From Odoribacter sp. UBA944 (GTDB lineage Bacteria > Bacteroidota > Bacteroidia > Bacteroidales > Marinifilaceae), in NCBI GenBank assembly GCA_002293375.1, contig DBDA01000036.1, positions 1 through 10,742 of the forward strand: a stretch of DNA of 10,742 nt. The letters are read 5' to 3'. Numbering within the stretch: the first letter of the stretch is position 1; the number at the start of each line of letters is the position of its first letter. Both the position numbers and the translations under genes were made by a program. Positions 1 to 10,742 of this stretch are shown here, piece after piece. The notes under the pieces were generated by a model. It was given only the letters and a program-made list of their open reading frames with translations, was not told where the DNA came from and did no database searches.

Positions 1-245
1 GCCGGTATACACCCGGTCTCCAGCCCTCGTTAGACAGGAATAATAAAGAATGCGCAAACTATACCGGAAGGAAACAACACTACAACCGGCTCCCCCGGAA
101 AGATGTAGAAAAAAGAGAAAAATACCTGCATCTGCCCTGTGATTCCTCCCATAAAAAGAGCGGCGCTCGCTGAAAAGATGTAACTTTGTACTCGGCTGAG
201 AAATCTAAACAGACCCTTACATACTCTAAACGAAAATAATCACAG
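1..245. other. Non-coding region upstream of nfo
   Basis: I recognise no gene here. All plus-strand frames entering from the left edge close within this stretch: one at the TAG at 31-33, one at the TAA at 41-43 and the longest at the TGA at 171-173. The longest gives a lysine- and arginine-rich peptide of about 56 codons with no recognisable family. On the minus strand only short ATG frames appear. The part nearest nfo holds a good Bacteroidota -7 element (181-188) followed by an A/T-rich leader. A short 11-base palindrome lies at 158-168. The far left could include the tail of an upstream gene, which cannot be decided from this window. Confidence 0.55.
181..188 (+). promoter_or_regulatory. 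Bacteroidota-type -7 promoter element for the nfo operon
   Basis: TAACTTTG matches the Bacteroidota primary sigma factor -7 consensus TAnnTTTG at every defined position. It would start transcription near 195 and leave a leader of about 50 bases before the nfo ATG. No convincing TTTG/TTG -33 element is visible 19-25 bases upstream, so the assignment rests on the -7 box and its position. Confidence 0.45.
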
Positions 246-1085
246 ATGAAATTTATAGGCCCCCACGTAAGCGCTGCAGGCGGAGTGGAAAATGCACCGG
301 TAGCGGCACATACACTGAAAGCGACGGCTTTCGCCCTGTTTACCAAAAACCAGCGCCAATGGAATGCCCCGCCTCTCTCCAAAACGAATATCGAACTTTT
401 CAGGCAACGTTGCCTGGAATACGGATACGCGCCGGAGCAAATCCTGCCGCACGACAGCTACCTCATCAACCTCGGACATCCCGAACAAGCAGGATTGGAA
501 AAATCGCGGGCCGCCTTTCTGGACGAAATGAAACGGTGCGAACAATTGGGGCTTTGCCTGCTGAATTTCCACCCCGGCAGCTCATTAAAACAGATCAGCG
601 ACGAAGAGTGCCTTTCGCGGATCGCCGAATCCATCAACCGGGTGCTGGCGGAAACAGCAGGAGTCTGCGCAGTGATCGAGAACACCGCCGGGCAAGGCTC
701 CAACCTCGGCTATTCGTTCGAACAACTGGCCAACATCATCGACCAGGTAACCGACAAAAGCCGGGTAGGGATCTGTTTGGACACCTGCCACGCATTTACC
801 GCCGGATACGACCTCTCTTCGGAAGCAGGATTTTCCGAAACCTTTGAACATTTTGAACAAGTAGTCGGATTTCGCTACCTGAAAGGGATGCACCTGAACG
901 ATTCCAAGAAAGGATTGGGGGAACACGTGGACCGGCACGAAAGCATCGGCCTGGGAACACTGGGAAAAGAACCCTTTCAACGAATCATGCGCGACAGCCG
1001 CTTCGACGGCATTCCGCTGATCCTGGAAACCCCGGACGAAACCCGTTGGGCCGGAGAGATCGAGCTGTTAAAACAGTGGCAATAA
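246..1085 (+). CDS. nfo: Endonuclease IV (AP endonuclease, deoxyribonuclease IV)
   Basis: Cuts the DNA backbone 5' to abasic (AP) sites and trims blocked 3' ends in base excision repair, in the cytoplasm, with a three-zinc active site in a TIM barrel. The 279-residue protein is about the family length (E. coli Nfo has 285). It opens with the typical GPHVSAAGG segment. All nine metal ligands fall at the E. coli numbers: H69, H109, E145, D179, H182, H216, D229, H231 and E261. Family blocks around them are clear: NFHPG (107-111), IENTAGQG (144-151), LDTCHAF (178-184), HLNDSK (216-221) and the terminal LETP (260-263). The start at 246 is fixed by the homologous N-terminus; no strong Shine-Dalgarno is seen, as is usual in Bacteroidota. 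It is the first gene of a plus-strand cluster, one base before the phosphodiesterase gene. Identity is firm. Confidence 0.97.
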   Translation: MKFIGPHVSAAGGVENAPVAAHTLKATAFALFTKNQRQWNAPPLSKTNIELFRQRCLEYGYAPEQILPHDSYLINLGHPEQAGLEKSRAAFLDEMKRCEQLGLCLLNFHPGSSLKQISDEECLSRIAESINRVLAETAGVCAVIENTAGQGSNLGYSFEQLANIIDQVTDKSRVGICLDTCHAFTAGYDLSSEAGFSETFEHFEQVVGFRYLKGMHLNDSKKGLGEHVDRHESIGLGTLGKEPFQRIMRDSRFDGIPLILETPDETRWAGEIELLKQWQ

Positions 1086-1086
1086 G

Positions 1087-1587
1087 ATGAAGATCGGACT
1101 ACTGTCGGATACACACGGTTGGCTCGACCCGCGCCTGTTGGATTTTTTCAGCGAATGCGACGAAGTGTGGCATTGCGGGGACATCGGCTCCGTGGAAGTC
1201 GCCGACGAACTGGCCGGGCGCTTTCTCTTCCGGGCGGTGTATGGAAACATCGACAACGACATGCTCCGGCGGATCTACCGCGAAACAGAAATCTTTACCT
1301 GTGAAGAGCTAAAAGTAGTGATGACCCACATCGGAGGGTATCCCGGACACTACGATCTGCGTATAAAACCGTTATTACGGAGCGAACAACCCGGCCTCTT
1401 TGTTTGCGGGCACTCCCACATAGCCAAAGTCATGTACGATAAAAAACTGGGATGCCTGCACATCAACCCGGGCGCAGCCGGCCGGTACGGATTTCACAAA
1501 GTCCGGACAGCTGTCCGCTTCCGGATAGAAAGCGGCCGCATCAGCGACCTGGACCTGATAGAATACGAACGCGAAACAAAAGAATAA
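1087..1587 (+). CDS. Metallophosphoesterase, YfcE/MJ0936-type phosphodiesterase
   Basis: A 166-residue calcineurin-like metallophosphoesterase of the small, stand-alone phosphodiesterase type. Members hydrolyse phosphodiester bonds with a di-metal (often Mn) centre; the natural substrate is usually unknown and cannot be told here. The motif set is complete and in order: SDTHG (7-11, metal ligands D8 and H10), GDIG (31-34, D32), GNID (53-56, N54), a lone metal histidine in MTHIGG (H81) and GHSH (108-111). NPGA (127-130) follows, as in YfcE-like proteins. There is no signal peptide, so it is cytoplasmic. The ATG lies one base after the nfo stop (TAA-G-ATG), so it is almost certainly co-transcribed and probably translationally coupled. 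A role in nucleic-acid or nucleotide processing beside nfo is possible, but it is inferred only from position. Confidence 0.9.
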   Translation: MKIGLLSDTHGWLDPRLLDFFSECDEVWHCGDIGSVEVADELAGRFLFRAVYGNIDNDMLRRIYRETEIFTCEELKVVMTHIGGYPGHYDLRIKPLLRSEQPGLFVCGHSHIAKVMYDKKLGCLHINPGAAGRYGFHKVRTAVRFRIESGRISDLDLIEYERETKE

Positions 1588-1591
1588 ACAA

Positions 1592-3187
1592 ATGAACCAC
1601 ACAATGATAAAAAAAATTTTGACAGCAGGCGTATTGCTGCTGGGAAGCCTGTTGGCCGTACAGGCCCAGCGGATCGACACCGAAGTGCGGGAACAAGGCA
1701 CCAAATTTCAACGGCTGATAACATACGTAGACCTGTTTTACACAGATACGGTGAATTTAAAGCAATTGGGCGAGAGCGCCATTGTAAAAATACTGTCCGA
1801 CCTGGATCCCCATTCCGTTTACATCTCCCAGGAAGAAGTAGCCGAAATGAACGAACCCCTGGAAGGCGGATTCTTCGGTATCGGTATTCAGTTCAGCATC
1901 TTTCGGGATACCCTGATGGTCGTTTCCGTAGTACCCGGAGGGCCTTCGGAAAAAGTGGGCCTCTTAGCCGGAGACCGGATCGTACAGGTAGACGGGCAAA
2001 ACATCGCCGGTATCAAGCTAAGCAATACAGAAGTGCGGAACCGGCTGAAAGGCGAAAAAGGAACGCTGGTAAAAATACAAGTCATGCGAGGCCGGGAAGC
2101 CATGGACTTCAATATTATCCGGGACAAGATCCCTTTACACAGCGTAGATGCCGCTTACATGCTGGACAACACCACCGGTTACCTGAAAATATCCCGTTTT
2201 GCCGACAACACCATCGAAGAATTTGAAGAAGCCGTACGGAAAATGCAGCAGGAAGGGATGAAAGATTTGATCCTCGACCTTCAGGGAAATGTCGGCGGGT
2301 ACATGGGAGCGGCGATCGGTATCAGTGACAACCTCCTGGGCGACCGGAAGCTGATCGTTTACACAGAAGGACGCACCTCCCCGTTACGGCAGGAATATGC
2401 CACCTCCAAAGGACTGCTGGAGACCGGGCGATTAGCCGTATTGGTCGACGGAAACTCCGCGTCGGCCAGTGAGATCGTAGCAGGAGCTGTGCAAGATTGG
2501 GACCGCGGATTGATCGTAGGGCGCCGCTCATTCGGAAAAGGCCTTGTTCAACGGGAATTTCCGTTGCCGGACAACTCCCGGATCCGTTTAACGATCGCCC
2601 ACTACTACACGCCCTCCGGCCGAGGCATCCAAAAACCGTATAAAGGAGAGAATTACCGGCAGGAGCTGTACGACCGCTACGAAAGCGGGGAACTGCTAAG
2701 TGCCGACAGCATTGTGCTCAACGACTCGCTGAAATATTTTACCAAATTAAAAAACCGGGTGGTCTACGGAGGAGGAGGGATTGTGCCGGACCTCTTCGTC
2801 CCGATCGACACTTCTGTGAATTACCTCTATTTTAACCGGCTGATCGGAAAAAATGTGATCGGAGAGTATGTGGTCGGGTACGTTGACAAAAACCGGGAGC
2901 AATTGCGAAAACGATACCCCACATTTGAAAAATTCCGGAACGAATTTGTCATTACCGACGGGATGTTGGAAGAGATCGTCAAAGCAGGGGAGAAAGCAGG
3001 TGTTCCCTGGGACGAGAAATTGTTCCGCCCGGTTGTTCCTTCCGTGAAGAACCTGTTGAAAGCCTATATAGCCAGAGACCTGTGGGACATGAACGAACTC
3101 TACAGGATCCTGAATACGGACAACAAAATCCTGCAGGCCGCCCAAAAAGCCCTGAAAGACGGCACATACGAAAAACTGTTAAATTAA
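1592..3187 (+). CDS. S41 family C-terminal processing peptidase, exported (CtpA/Prc-like)
   Basis: A serine protease of the tail-specific/carboxy-terminal processing family (peptidase S41A), which degrades or trims envelope proteins from their C-termini using a Ser-Lys dyad. The 531 residues read as an N-terminal Sec signal (lysines 7-8, hydrophobic core about 9-22, likely cleavage after VQA at 25; no lipobox Cys), a helical segment with the DLDPHS motif (70-75), a PDZ domain (about 92-175) that gates substrate access, the S41 catalytic core, and a long C-terminal helical region (about 420-531). Catalytic residues are S291 in NSASASE (288-294) and K316 in SFGKG (313-317), 25 residues apart as in E. 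coli Prc. Q320 and TPSGRGIQ (340-347) are also typical. The usual DLRGNPGG block reads DLQGNVGG (229-236). The start four bases after the previous stop suits an operon; a second ATG at 1604 would also leave a usable signal peptide. Likely periplasmic. Confidence 0.95.
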   Translation: MNHTMIKKILTAGVLLLGSLLAVQAQRIDTEVREQGTKFQRLITYVDLFYTDTVNLKQLGESAIVKILSDLDPHSVYISQEEVAEMNEPLEGGFFGIGIQFSIFRDTLMVVSVVPGGPSEKVGLLAGDRIVQVDGQNIAGIKLSNTEVRNRLKGEKGTLVKIQVMRGREAMDFNIIRDKIPLHSVDAAYMLDNTTGYLKISRFADNTIEEFEEAVRKMQQEGMKDLILDLQGNVGGYMGAAIGISDNLLGDRKLIVYTEGRTSPLRQEYATSKGLLETGRLAVLVDGNSASASEIVAGAVQDWDRGLIVGRRSFGKGLVQREFPLPDNSRIRLTIAHYYTPSGRGIQKPYKGENYRQELYDRYESGELLSADSIVLNDSLKYFTKLKNRVVYGGGGIVPDLFVPIDTSVNYLYFNRLIGKNVIGEYVVGYVDKNREQLRKRYPTFEKFRNEFVITDGMLEEIVKAGEKAGVPWDEKLFRPVVPSVKNLLKAYIARDLWDMNELYRILNTDNKILQAAQKALKDGTYEKLLN

Positions 3188-6100
3188 AAGACTCTAACCT
3201 ATTGCCTAAAAGAGGGGAGGGTCAGTACCGCCGGGTCCGGCAGGCAAGAGGGGAGACCCTCAGGACAGTTGGCGCGGCAGGGACAGATGTCAATGCCGCC
3301 CCGGCGGGTGTACAGGCAGGTAACAGAGAGAATTTCAGGACGGAAAATATCAAAAAGCCGTTTGTAGACCAATTCACAGATCTCTTCGTGAAAGTGATTC
3401 TCGTTGCGGAACGAAACAATGTATCGAAGCAGGGATTCCGGGGCCGGCAGCGTGTCCGCTTTCAGCCGGATGTAAATGCTTCCCCAATCCGGTTGCCGGG
3501 TAACCTTGCAATTACTTTTCAACAGGTGGGAACCGGCAAACACTTCCCCCGGGGTTGTTCGGACGGAGTCCAAAAGAAGGGCCGGCTCTTCCCGGTAAAC
3601 GGAAAAACCAACCTCCTCCATACCCGCCATCTCTTCCAAAACAGTATAGTTCCCGAAATCAAACGGCCGGTGTTCCGCCTGGTGCCGGTGAAAGGAAGCC
3701 CTGACGTTGGTATCAAGCAACCGGCTGAGGTCGGCGGCCACCTGGCGTTCAAACCCGGCACTTCCTTCGCAGGCGGTTTCGCCGAGTGCATGCATATTGA
3801 AAGACCCTAAATAGAGTTTCAGAGACTTGCTTTCCACAATACAGGCGCTGTCGGCCGGGTAGACCAACTTCAAAATACCTGTCACAGGCACTCCCTTTTC
3901 GGTCAGAAATCCGGCCTCGTAACAGTGCCAGCAATCATACCCGGAAAAAAAGGCGTTATCGGACGGAATGCCGCAAATTTCCCGGTTGTCGGCGCGGGGA
4001 ACCGCCACCAAAACCTCCGGGCTGTAACGCGCCGGGTACTCCACAGACTTCCCCAGCCACCTTCCCGCCGGATCTTTTATCTCCATCAGAAATTTTGCAT
4101 GGTATACAGTTTCGTATAAATACCGTTCTGTTGCAGCAACTCTTCGTGCGTGCCCCGTTCAACGATCTCGCCTTCGTGGAACACACAGATCAGATCGGCT
4201 TTTTTAATGGTGGAGAGCCGGTGGGCGATAACCACAGAGGTGCGGTTTTGCATCAGATTGTCCAACGCCTCCTGTACCAATTTTTCCGACTCCGTATCCA
4301 GGGCGGAGGTCGCTTCGTCCAGGATCATCACCGGCGGGTTCTTCAGGACGGCGCGGGCGATGCTCAGCCGTTGCCGCTGCCCGCCGCTCAGTTTGCAGCC
4401 CCGGTCGCCGATCACGGTTTCATATCCGTTTTCGGTTTGCAGGATAAACTCGTGCGCATTGGCGATCCGGGCAGCCTGTTCCACCGCTTCGCGGGTCGTA
4501 TTTTCCACTCCGAAAGCGATGTTGTTGTAGATCGTATCATTAAAGAGGATCGGATCCTGGTTCACATTGCCCATCAACTCCCGGAGCGCCGTCAGGGAAC
4601 ACTCCCGGACATCCGTTCCGTCGATGGTGATTTGTCCGCCTTTTACATCGTAAAAACGCGGCAACAGGTCGACAAAAGTGCTTTTTCCGGATCCGGATTG
4701 CCCCACCAATGCAACGGTCTTACCGATGGGGATCGTTACGTTCACCTTTTTCAGGACCTTTTTGTCCGCCGTATAGGAGAAATCAACATCCCGGTATTGG
4801 ATCTCCCGTTGGAAACTGCCGATGTGAACAGGGTTCTCCACCTCTTTAATGGAAGATTCTGCTGCCAGAATGCCGTCAATACGATCCATAGCCGCCAGGC
4901 CTTTCTGGATATTATACCAGGCGTTGGTGAGGTTTTTGACCGGGTTGATAATGGAGTAAAAGAGCGCAATGTAGGCGATAAACTCCGGCGCGGTCAACGT
5001 TCCGGTACTGCTCAGGATCAGCGTCCCCCCGAACCACAGCACCATAACGATCACAATGGTGCCGAGAAATTCACTCATGGGCCCCGACAGGTAGCGGCGT
5101 CGCATCAGCCGGTTCTGGATCCGCCGGTACATCTCGTTTTCCCGGCCGAACCTGGCCTCCATTTTGACTTCCGCATTAAAAGCCTTAACAATCCGGAGGC
5201 CGGAAAGGGTCTCCTCTATCAGCGAAAGGATCTCGCCCATTTTGTCCTGTCCTTCCCGGGAGTGCCGTTTCAGGTTTTTTCCCACCTTTCCGATCAGGAA
5301 TCCCATCACCGGCAGCATGACAAACACAAAGAGCGTCAGTTGCCAGCTCATCAGCAACATAGCCGCCAGGTAGATGATGATCAGTACCGGGCTTTGGAAA
5401 AACATCTCCAAAGAACTCATGATAGAATTCTCTACCTCCTGCACATCCCCGGTCATGCGGGAGATGATGTCCCCTTTGCGCTCTTCCGAAAAGAAGGGGA
5501 TGGGCAGGGAGAGGATCTTAACGTAGATCTTTTTCCGGATGTCCCGTACCACACCGTTCCGGATATACACCGTTTCGTAGGAAGCCAGATAGCTGAAACC
5601 GGTTTTCAGGGCAGTGGCAAGGATGGCCACCACGCCGACCAGCAACAACGTGCCGGGGGCCCCGTATTGATTTTTGGCGACGGTAATGTAGTAGTACGCC
5701 CATTCTTTCAGGGTATCTACATTCAGCGCAAGATCCACCCGCTCGGTCACCTCCGGTTGCGTGCCGAACAGGATCCCCATCACCGGCACCAGCATCACCA
5801 TGGAGAGCGTACCGAAAACAGCGTGCAGCAGGTTGTAAATAATATTTTTCGATAACCGCCACTTATAAGGAGGAATAAAACGTCTCAGGATAACAATAAA
5901 ATCACACATACTATCTTGGTCTTACAATCTGACATGTTTTACACCCCCGTATAATTCTCCGGAGTGATCCGTTTCAACTCCTCTTTCAACGACCCCGGGA
6001 TCTCCAAACCGTCGATAAATTCGGCGATCGACTCCCGGGTGATCTTGTTGTTGGTACGGGTCAACGCTTTCAACGCTTCGTAAGGGTTCGGCCCCCCTTC

Positions 6101-9100
6101 CCGCCGCAGAATGGTCTGGATCGCTTCGGCCACGACCGCCCAGTTTTTCTCCAGGTCCTTTTCGATCGCTTCCCGGTTAATAATTAACTTATTCAGCCCT
6201 TTGATCGTGGATTTAAAGGCAATCAGTGTGTGGGCCAACGGCACCCCGATGTTGCGCAGCACCGTAGAATCGGTCAAGTCCCTTTGCAGGCGGGAAACCG
6301 GCAACTTATCGCTCAGGTGCTCAAACAAGGCGTTGGCAAGCCCCAGGTTCCCTTCCGAATTTTCAAAGTCGATGGGATTGACCTTGTGCGGCATAGCGGA
6401 AGAGCCTACCTCTCCCGCTTTAATCTTTTGCTTAAAGTAGGACATGGAGATATAGCTCCAGAAATCCCGGTTCAGGTCGATCAAGATGGTATTGATGCGG
6501 CGCAGATTGTCGAACAGGCCCGCTAAATGGTCGTAATTGGATATTTGCGTGGTATAGCTTTCCCGTTCCAGGTTCAGTTTCTCCGTCAGAAAGCGGTCGC
6601 CGAACACGACCCAGTCAATTTCTGGAAAAGCGACGTGGTGGGCATTGAAATTCCCCGTCGCCCCCCCGAACTTCCCGGAAATAGGAATCTTTTTCAACAA
6701 CTCCAACTGGCGGTTCAATCGGTAGATAAACACTTTGATCTCCTTCCCGAGCCGGGTAGGAGAGGCCGGTTGCCCGTGAGTTTTCGCCAACATCGGCACC
6801 TCTTTCCACTCCTCGGCCAACTCTTCCAATTTAGCGATCAATTCATCGATCACCGGATAGTACGTATCATGAACCGCGTCCCGGAACGAACAGGGGGTGG
6901 CCGTGTTGTTGATATCCTGAGAGGTCAGGCCGAAGTGAATAAACTCCTTGTACTCCTCCAAGTTCAAAGCGTCGAATTTCTCCTTGATAAAGTACTCCAC
7001 CGCCTTCACGTCGTGGTTGGTCACTTGCTCGATCTCTTTGACCTTTTGGGCGTCCTCCAGGGTAAAATCCAGGAAAATTTCCCGCAACTGCGGGAACAGA
7101 CTTTTATCGAACCGGCTCAACTGCGGGAGCGGCCATTCACACAAGGCGATAAAATACTCGATCTCCACCATGACCCGGTAACGGATCAGGGCGCTTTCGG
7201 AAAAATAGCGGGAAAGGGCCTCCACTTTATCGCGGTAACGCCCGTCCACGGGGGAAATAGCAGTCAATGCTTGCATAATCATTCAAATTAGCAGTGTCTA
7301 AGTTTACTTTATCAGGATGCCGTAAAACATCAGGTCGGTGTATTCCAGCAATGTTTGGTAATTTTTATCTTTCCGGCGGGTGATGATAAAGGCCTGTTCC
7401 AGACTTTTAAACATCAACAGCATGTTTTTGGCAAAAACAGCGGGATCGCTGACCCGGAAGAGCCCCTGTTCTTTTCCTTCGCGGATGATGCCGGTCAGCA
7501 GGCCGATCTCTTTCCGGTCAATCTCTTTCCGGAGTTGCTCCACCCGGATGTTGTTGAACAGAAAATCGTACCGGATATACCTGTTATTTCGCACCAGATC
7601 CTCAATAACCCCGAAATGTTGCAGAATATACAGCTTCAATTTCCGGTCGGGAGCGAGCAGCGAATCGGCGGCCCGTTGCAACTTCCGGTTGATCGCATCC
7701 ACCTCTTCCTCCACCACGTATTTGCACAACTCATCCTTGCTTTTAAAGTGGGTATACAAGGTGCGCCGGCTGATGTGGGCGGCGCTGGCAATGTCGCTCA
7801 TCGTGGCTTTGTGTATACTGATCTCCCGAAACAGCTTCTGCGCCACGCTGATGATCTTGCTTTTGGTTTTTCCCATCCGGATGTTTTTAAAGTGTTGCAA
7901 TATTACTCAATTTTTCGGAGATAACCGCAGCGGAGACCCGCTTCTTTCGTACCTTTACACCTCGTAATTTCAAAAATACCATGGAAAACGGAGAAGAGAG
8001 AATCAGAGAGCTGCGCACGTTGCTGGAACACCACAACCGGAAATACTACATAGACAACGCCCCGGAAATCTCCGATGCGGAATTCGACCGGCTGATGAAA
8101 GAGCTGGAACAATTGGAAGCGGATTTCCCCGGGCTGTACGATCCGAATTCGCCGACCCAACGGGTAGGGCAGGATATCAACCGGGAATTTACCCAGGTTG
8201 CACACACCTACCCGATGCTCTCTCTCGGCAACACATACAGCGAAGCGGAGTTGCGGGAATTTGACACCCGCGTCTGGAAAACCGCCGGCGAAGTGCAGTA
8301 TGTGTGCGAATTAAAATACGACGGCACCTCCATCAGCCTCACCTACCGGGACGGGGCTTTGATCCGGGCCGTAACCCGGGGAGACGGGGTCAAAGGCGAC
8401 GACGTGACGGAAAACGTCCGTACCATCCGTACCATTCCGTTGCGCTTGCACGGGGATTACCCCGCCGAATTTGAGATACGGGGAGAGATCCTGATGCCTT
8501 TCTCCGTTTTTGACCGGCTGAACCGGGAAAAAGCGGCTGCCGGAGAGCCGTTGTTCGCCAATCCGCGAAATGCTGCCGCCGGAACCCTGAAATTGCAGAA
8601 TTCCGCCCAGGTCGCCCGCCGATCTCTGGATTGCTATCTCTACTACATACCCGGAGAAGCTGCCCCGGCAGACACCCACTTCGGAAACCTGAAAAAAGCG
8701 GCGGAGTGGGGATTGCGCGTATCACCCCACACAGAGCTGTGCAACACCGTAGAAGAAGTACTCCGTTTCATCGCCAAATGGGACCGGGACCGGGCCGGAT
8801 TGCCGGTGCCGATAGACGGGATCGTGATCAAAGTGAACGACCTGGAAAAACAACACCTGCTGGGTTATACCGCCAAATCTCCCCGGTGGGCGATCGCTTA
8901 CAAATTCAAGGCGGAACGGGAAGCGACCCGCTTAATAGAAGTCACCTACCAGGTGGGGCGCACCGGCAGCATAACCCCGGTCGCCAACCTGGAACCGGTC
9001 CACCTGGCCGGGACGGTGATCAAGAGGGCCTCCCTCCACAATGCAGACGTCATCGCGGAGCTGGACCTGCACGAACAGGACATCGTCTACGTGGAAAAAG

Positions 9101-10742
9101 GAGGAGAGATCATTCCCAAAATCGTCGGGGTCGATGCCTCTCTCCGGCGGGCCGGCGCCGAACCGGTACGCTTCATTACCCACTGTCCGGAATGTGGGAC
9201 GGAGTTGGTCCGGGAAGAGGGAGAGGCCAACCACTACTGCCCGAACGCGGAGCATTGCCCGCCGCAGATTGCCGGAAAGATCGAGCATTTCGTCAGCCGG
9301 AAAGCCCTCAACATCGAAGGGATGGGCAGCGAAACCATCGATCTGTTGCTGAACCGGGGCTTGATCGGGAATGTGGCGGATATTTACGCATTGCCGCAAA
9401 AGCGGGACGAATTGATGGGCCTGGACCGCTGGCAGGAGAGATCCGTCGCTAACCTGTTGGCAGGTATCGAAAAATCGAAGCAGGCGACCTTTCCCGCTTT
9501 CCTGTTCGGCCTGGGCATTCGGTACATCGGCGAAACAGCCTCCCGGAATCTGGCCAGAAGCTTCCGGAGCATCCGGAGCCTCATGGCGGCCACGTACGAA
9601 CAATTGACAGAAGTAGAAGATATTGGCGGGCAGATGGCCGGGAGCGTATTGAACTATTTTGCCAAAGCGGAAAACCAGGAGTTGGTCGAACGGTTGCTGG
9701 CGTACGGATTACCGGGAGAGTTGAAAGAAGAGGAGGCGGGCGCCGGGAAATTCAATGGTTTGACCTTCGTGATCACCGGGACCTTGAGCCGCCCCCGGGA
9801 ATATTTCAAAGACCTGATCCTCCGGGAGGGGGGGAAAGTGAGCGATTCCGTCTCGGCCAAGACCTCTTTCCTGTTGGCGGGAGAGAGTGCCGGAAGTAAA
9901 CTTAAAAAAGCTGAAAAGCTGAAAATCAATGTGATAAACGAAGAAGAGTGGAGGGAAATGATTAACAATCGATAGGAATAATTTTTTATTTTGCATACGA
10001 ACTTCCGTCCAAATGTGCTATCTTTGTATTAAGATAGGACTTGCCGGTAGTGTGTGTAAGTCGGTTATTGGGAGAATGTGATGAGTAGAATCGATACGAG
10101 CAGATTGAAACAGATCATGACTTTGGCGGGAGAAGAAGCCCGGCGTTTGGGAAATTCCAGGATCTATCCGGAGCATCTCTTCTTGGGATTATTACGGGTG
10201 AACAGGGGACGATTGCCGGACATACTGATCCTGCTGGGAGTGGATTTTAACGAAGTGAAAAGCCGGATTGAAGAGAAATTGGAACTGAGAAAAGAAGCTA
10301 CGGCTGCTCCGGTGGACCCGGACTTTACCTTGGCCTCCAACAGCATTCTGAGAAGAGTGATGGAAGAGGCAGTAAAGCTGGGAGACGAGTGGGTGGATTC
10401 GGAACATGTCATGCTGGCTATTTTGCACAACGAATCCGGATTTGTCACCAAACTTTTTCACTCTATGGGAGTAAATTACGAACAGTTCCGGGAGCAGTTA
10501 CTGAAAGAACGGGCCCGAATGCAATCCGATTACAAAGAAAATGCCGACGATGAAGACGAAACGGACGAAGACGACCCTTTCGCTTTCAATCCTTACCGAA
10601 ACCAGGGGAGCGGCAAATCCGCCACTCCTGTTTTGGACAATTTTGGAGTGGATATCACCAAAGCCGCCGAAGAGGGGACATTGGACCCGATCGTCGGGCG
10701 GGATCGGGAAATTGAACGGTTGGCGCAGATACTGAGCCGCCG

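Overview
The window is a stretch of ordinary bacterial chromosome, most likely from the phylum Bacteroidota (probably Bacteroidales). The clues are two perfect matches to the Bacteroidota -7 promoter consensus TAnnTTTG (181-188 ahead of nfo and 10019-10026 ahead of clpC), A-rich start regions with little or no Shine-Dalgarno sequence, and proteins that read like Bacteroidales versions of their families. Base composition looks close to half G+C by eye, with many CCGG-type codons, and I saw no obvious shift in composition between genes. The species cannot be named from this.

Layout: 1-245 is a non-coding leader. 246-3187 is a tight plus-strand cluster: endonuclease IV (nfo), a YfcE-type metallophosphodiesterase, and an exported S41 C-terminal processing protease, separated by 1 and 4 bases. 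Converging on it is a minus-strand cluster read from 7876 down to 3199: a TetR-type repressor, adenylosuccinate lyase (purB), an MsbA-like ABC exporter half-transporter, and a long (type II) QueF preQ0 reductase. The gaps are 21 and 29 bases, and exporter and queF share one base (TGATG). Divergent from tetR, after a gap of about 104 bases, is NAD-dependent DNA ligase (ligA, 7981-9975). After another 105-base gap with a promoter and a possible leader hairpin comes the N-terminal part of a ClpC-type Clp ATPase, cut by the right edge.

How the genes fit together: nfo and ligA are the incision and sealing steps of base excision repair, but they lie in different transcription units. purB (purine synthesis) and queF (queuosine from GTP-derived preQ0) are both nucleotide metabolism; the exporter between them has no evident link beyond co-transcription. 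The TetR protein is a plausible regulator of its own operon and perhaps of ligA, but no operator is proven.

I found no mobile element, CRISPR array, RNA gene, phage gene or defence system, and nothing that looks like an undescribed system. The points most worth a second look are the cysteine-rich C-terminus of QueF, the mixed tetR-purB-exporter-queF operon, the palindrome between tetR and ligA, and the clpC leader.
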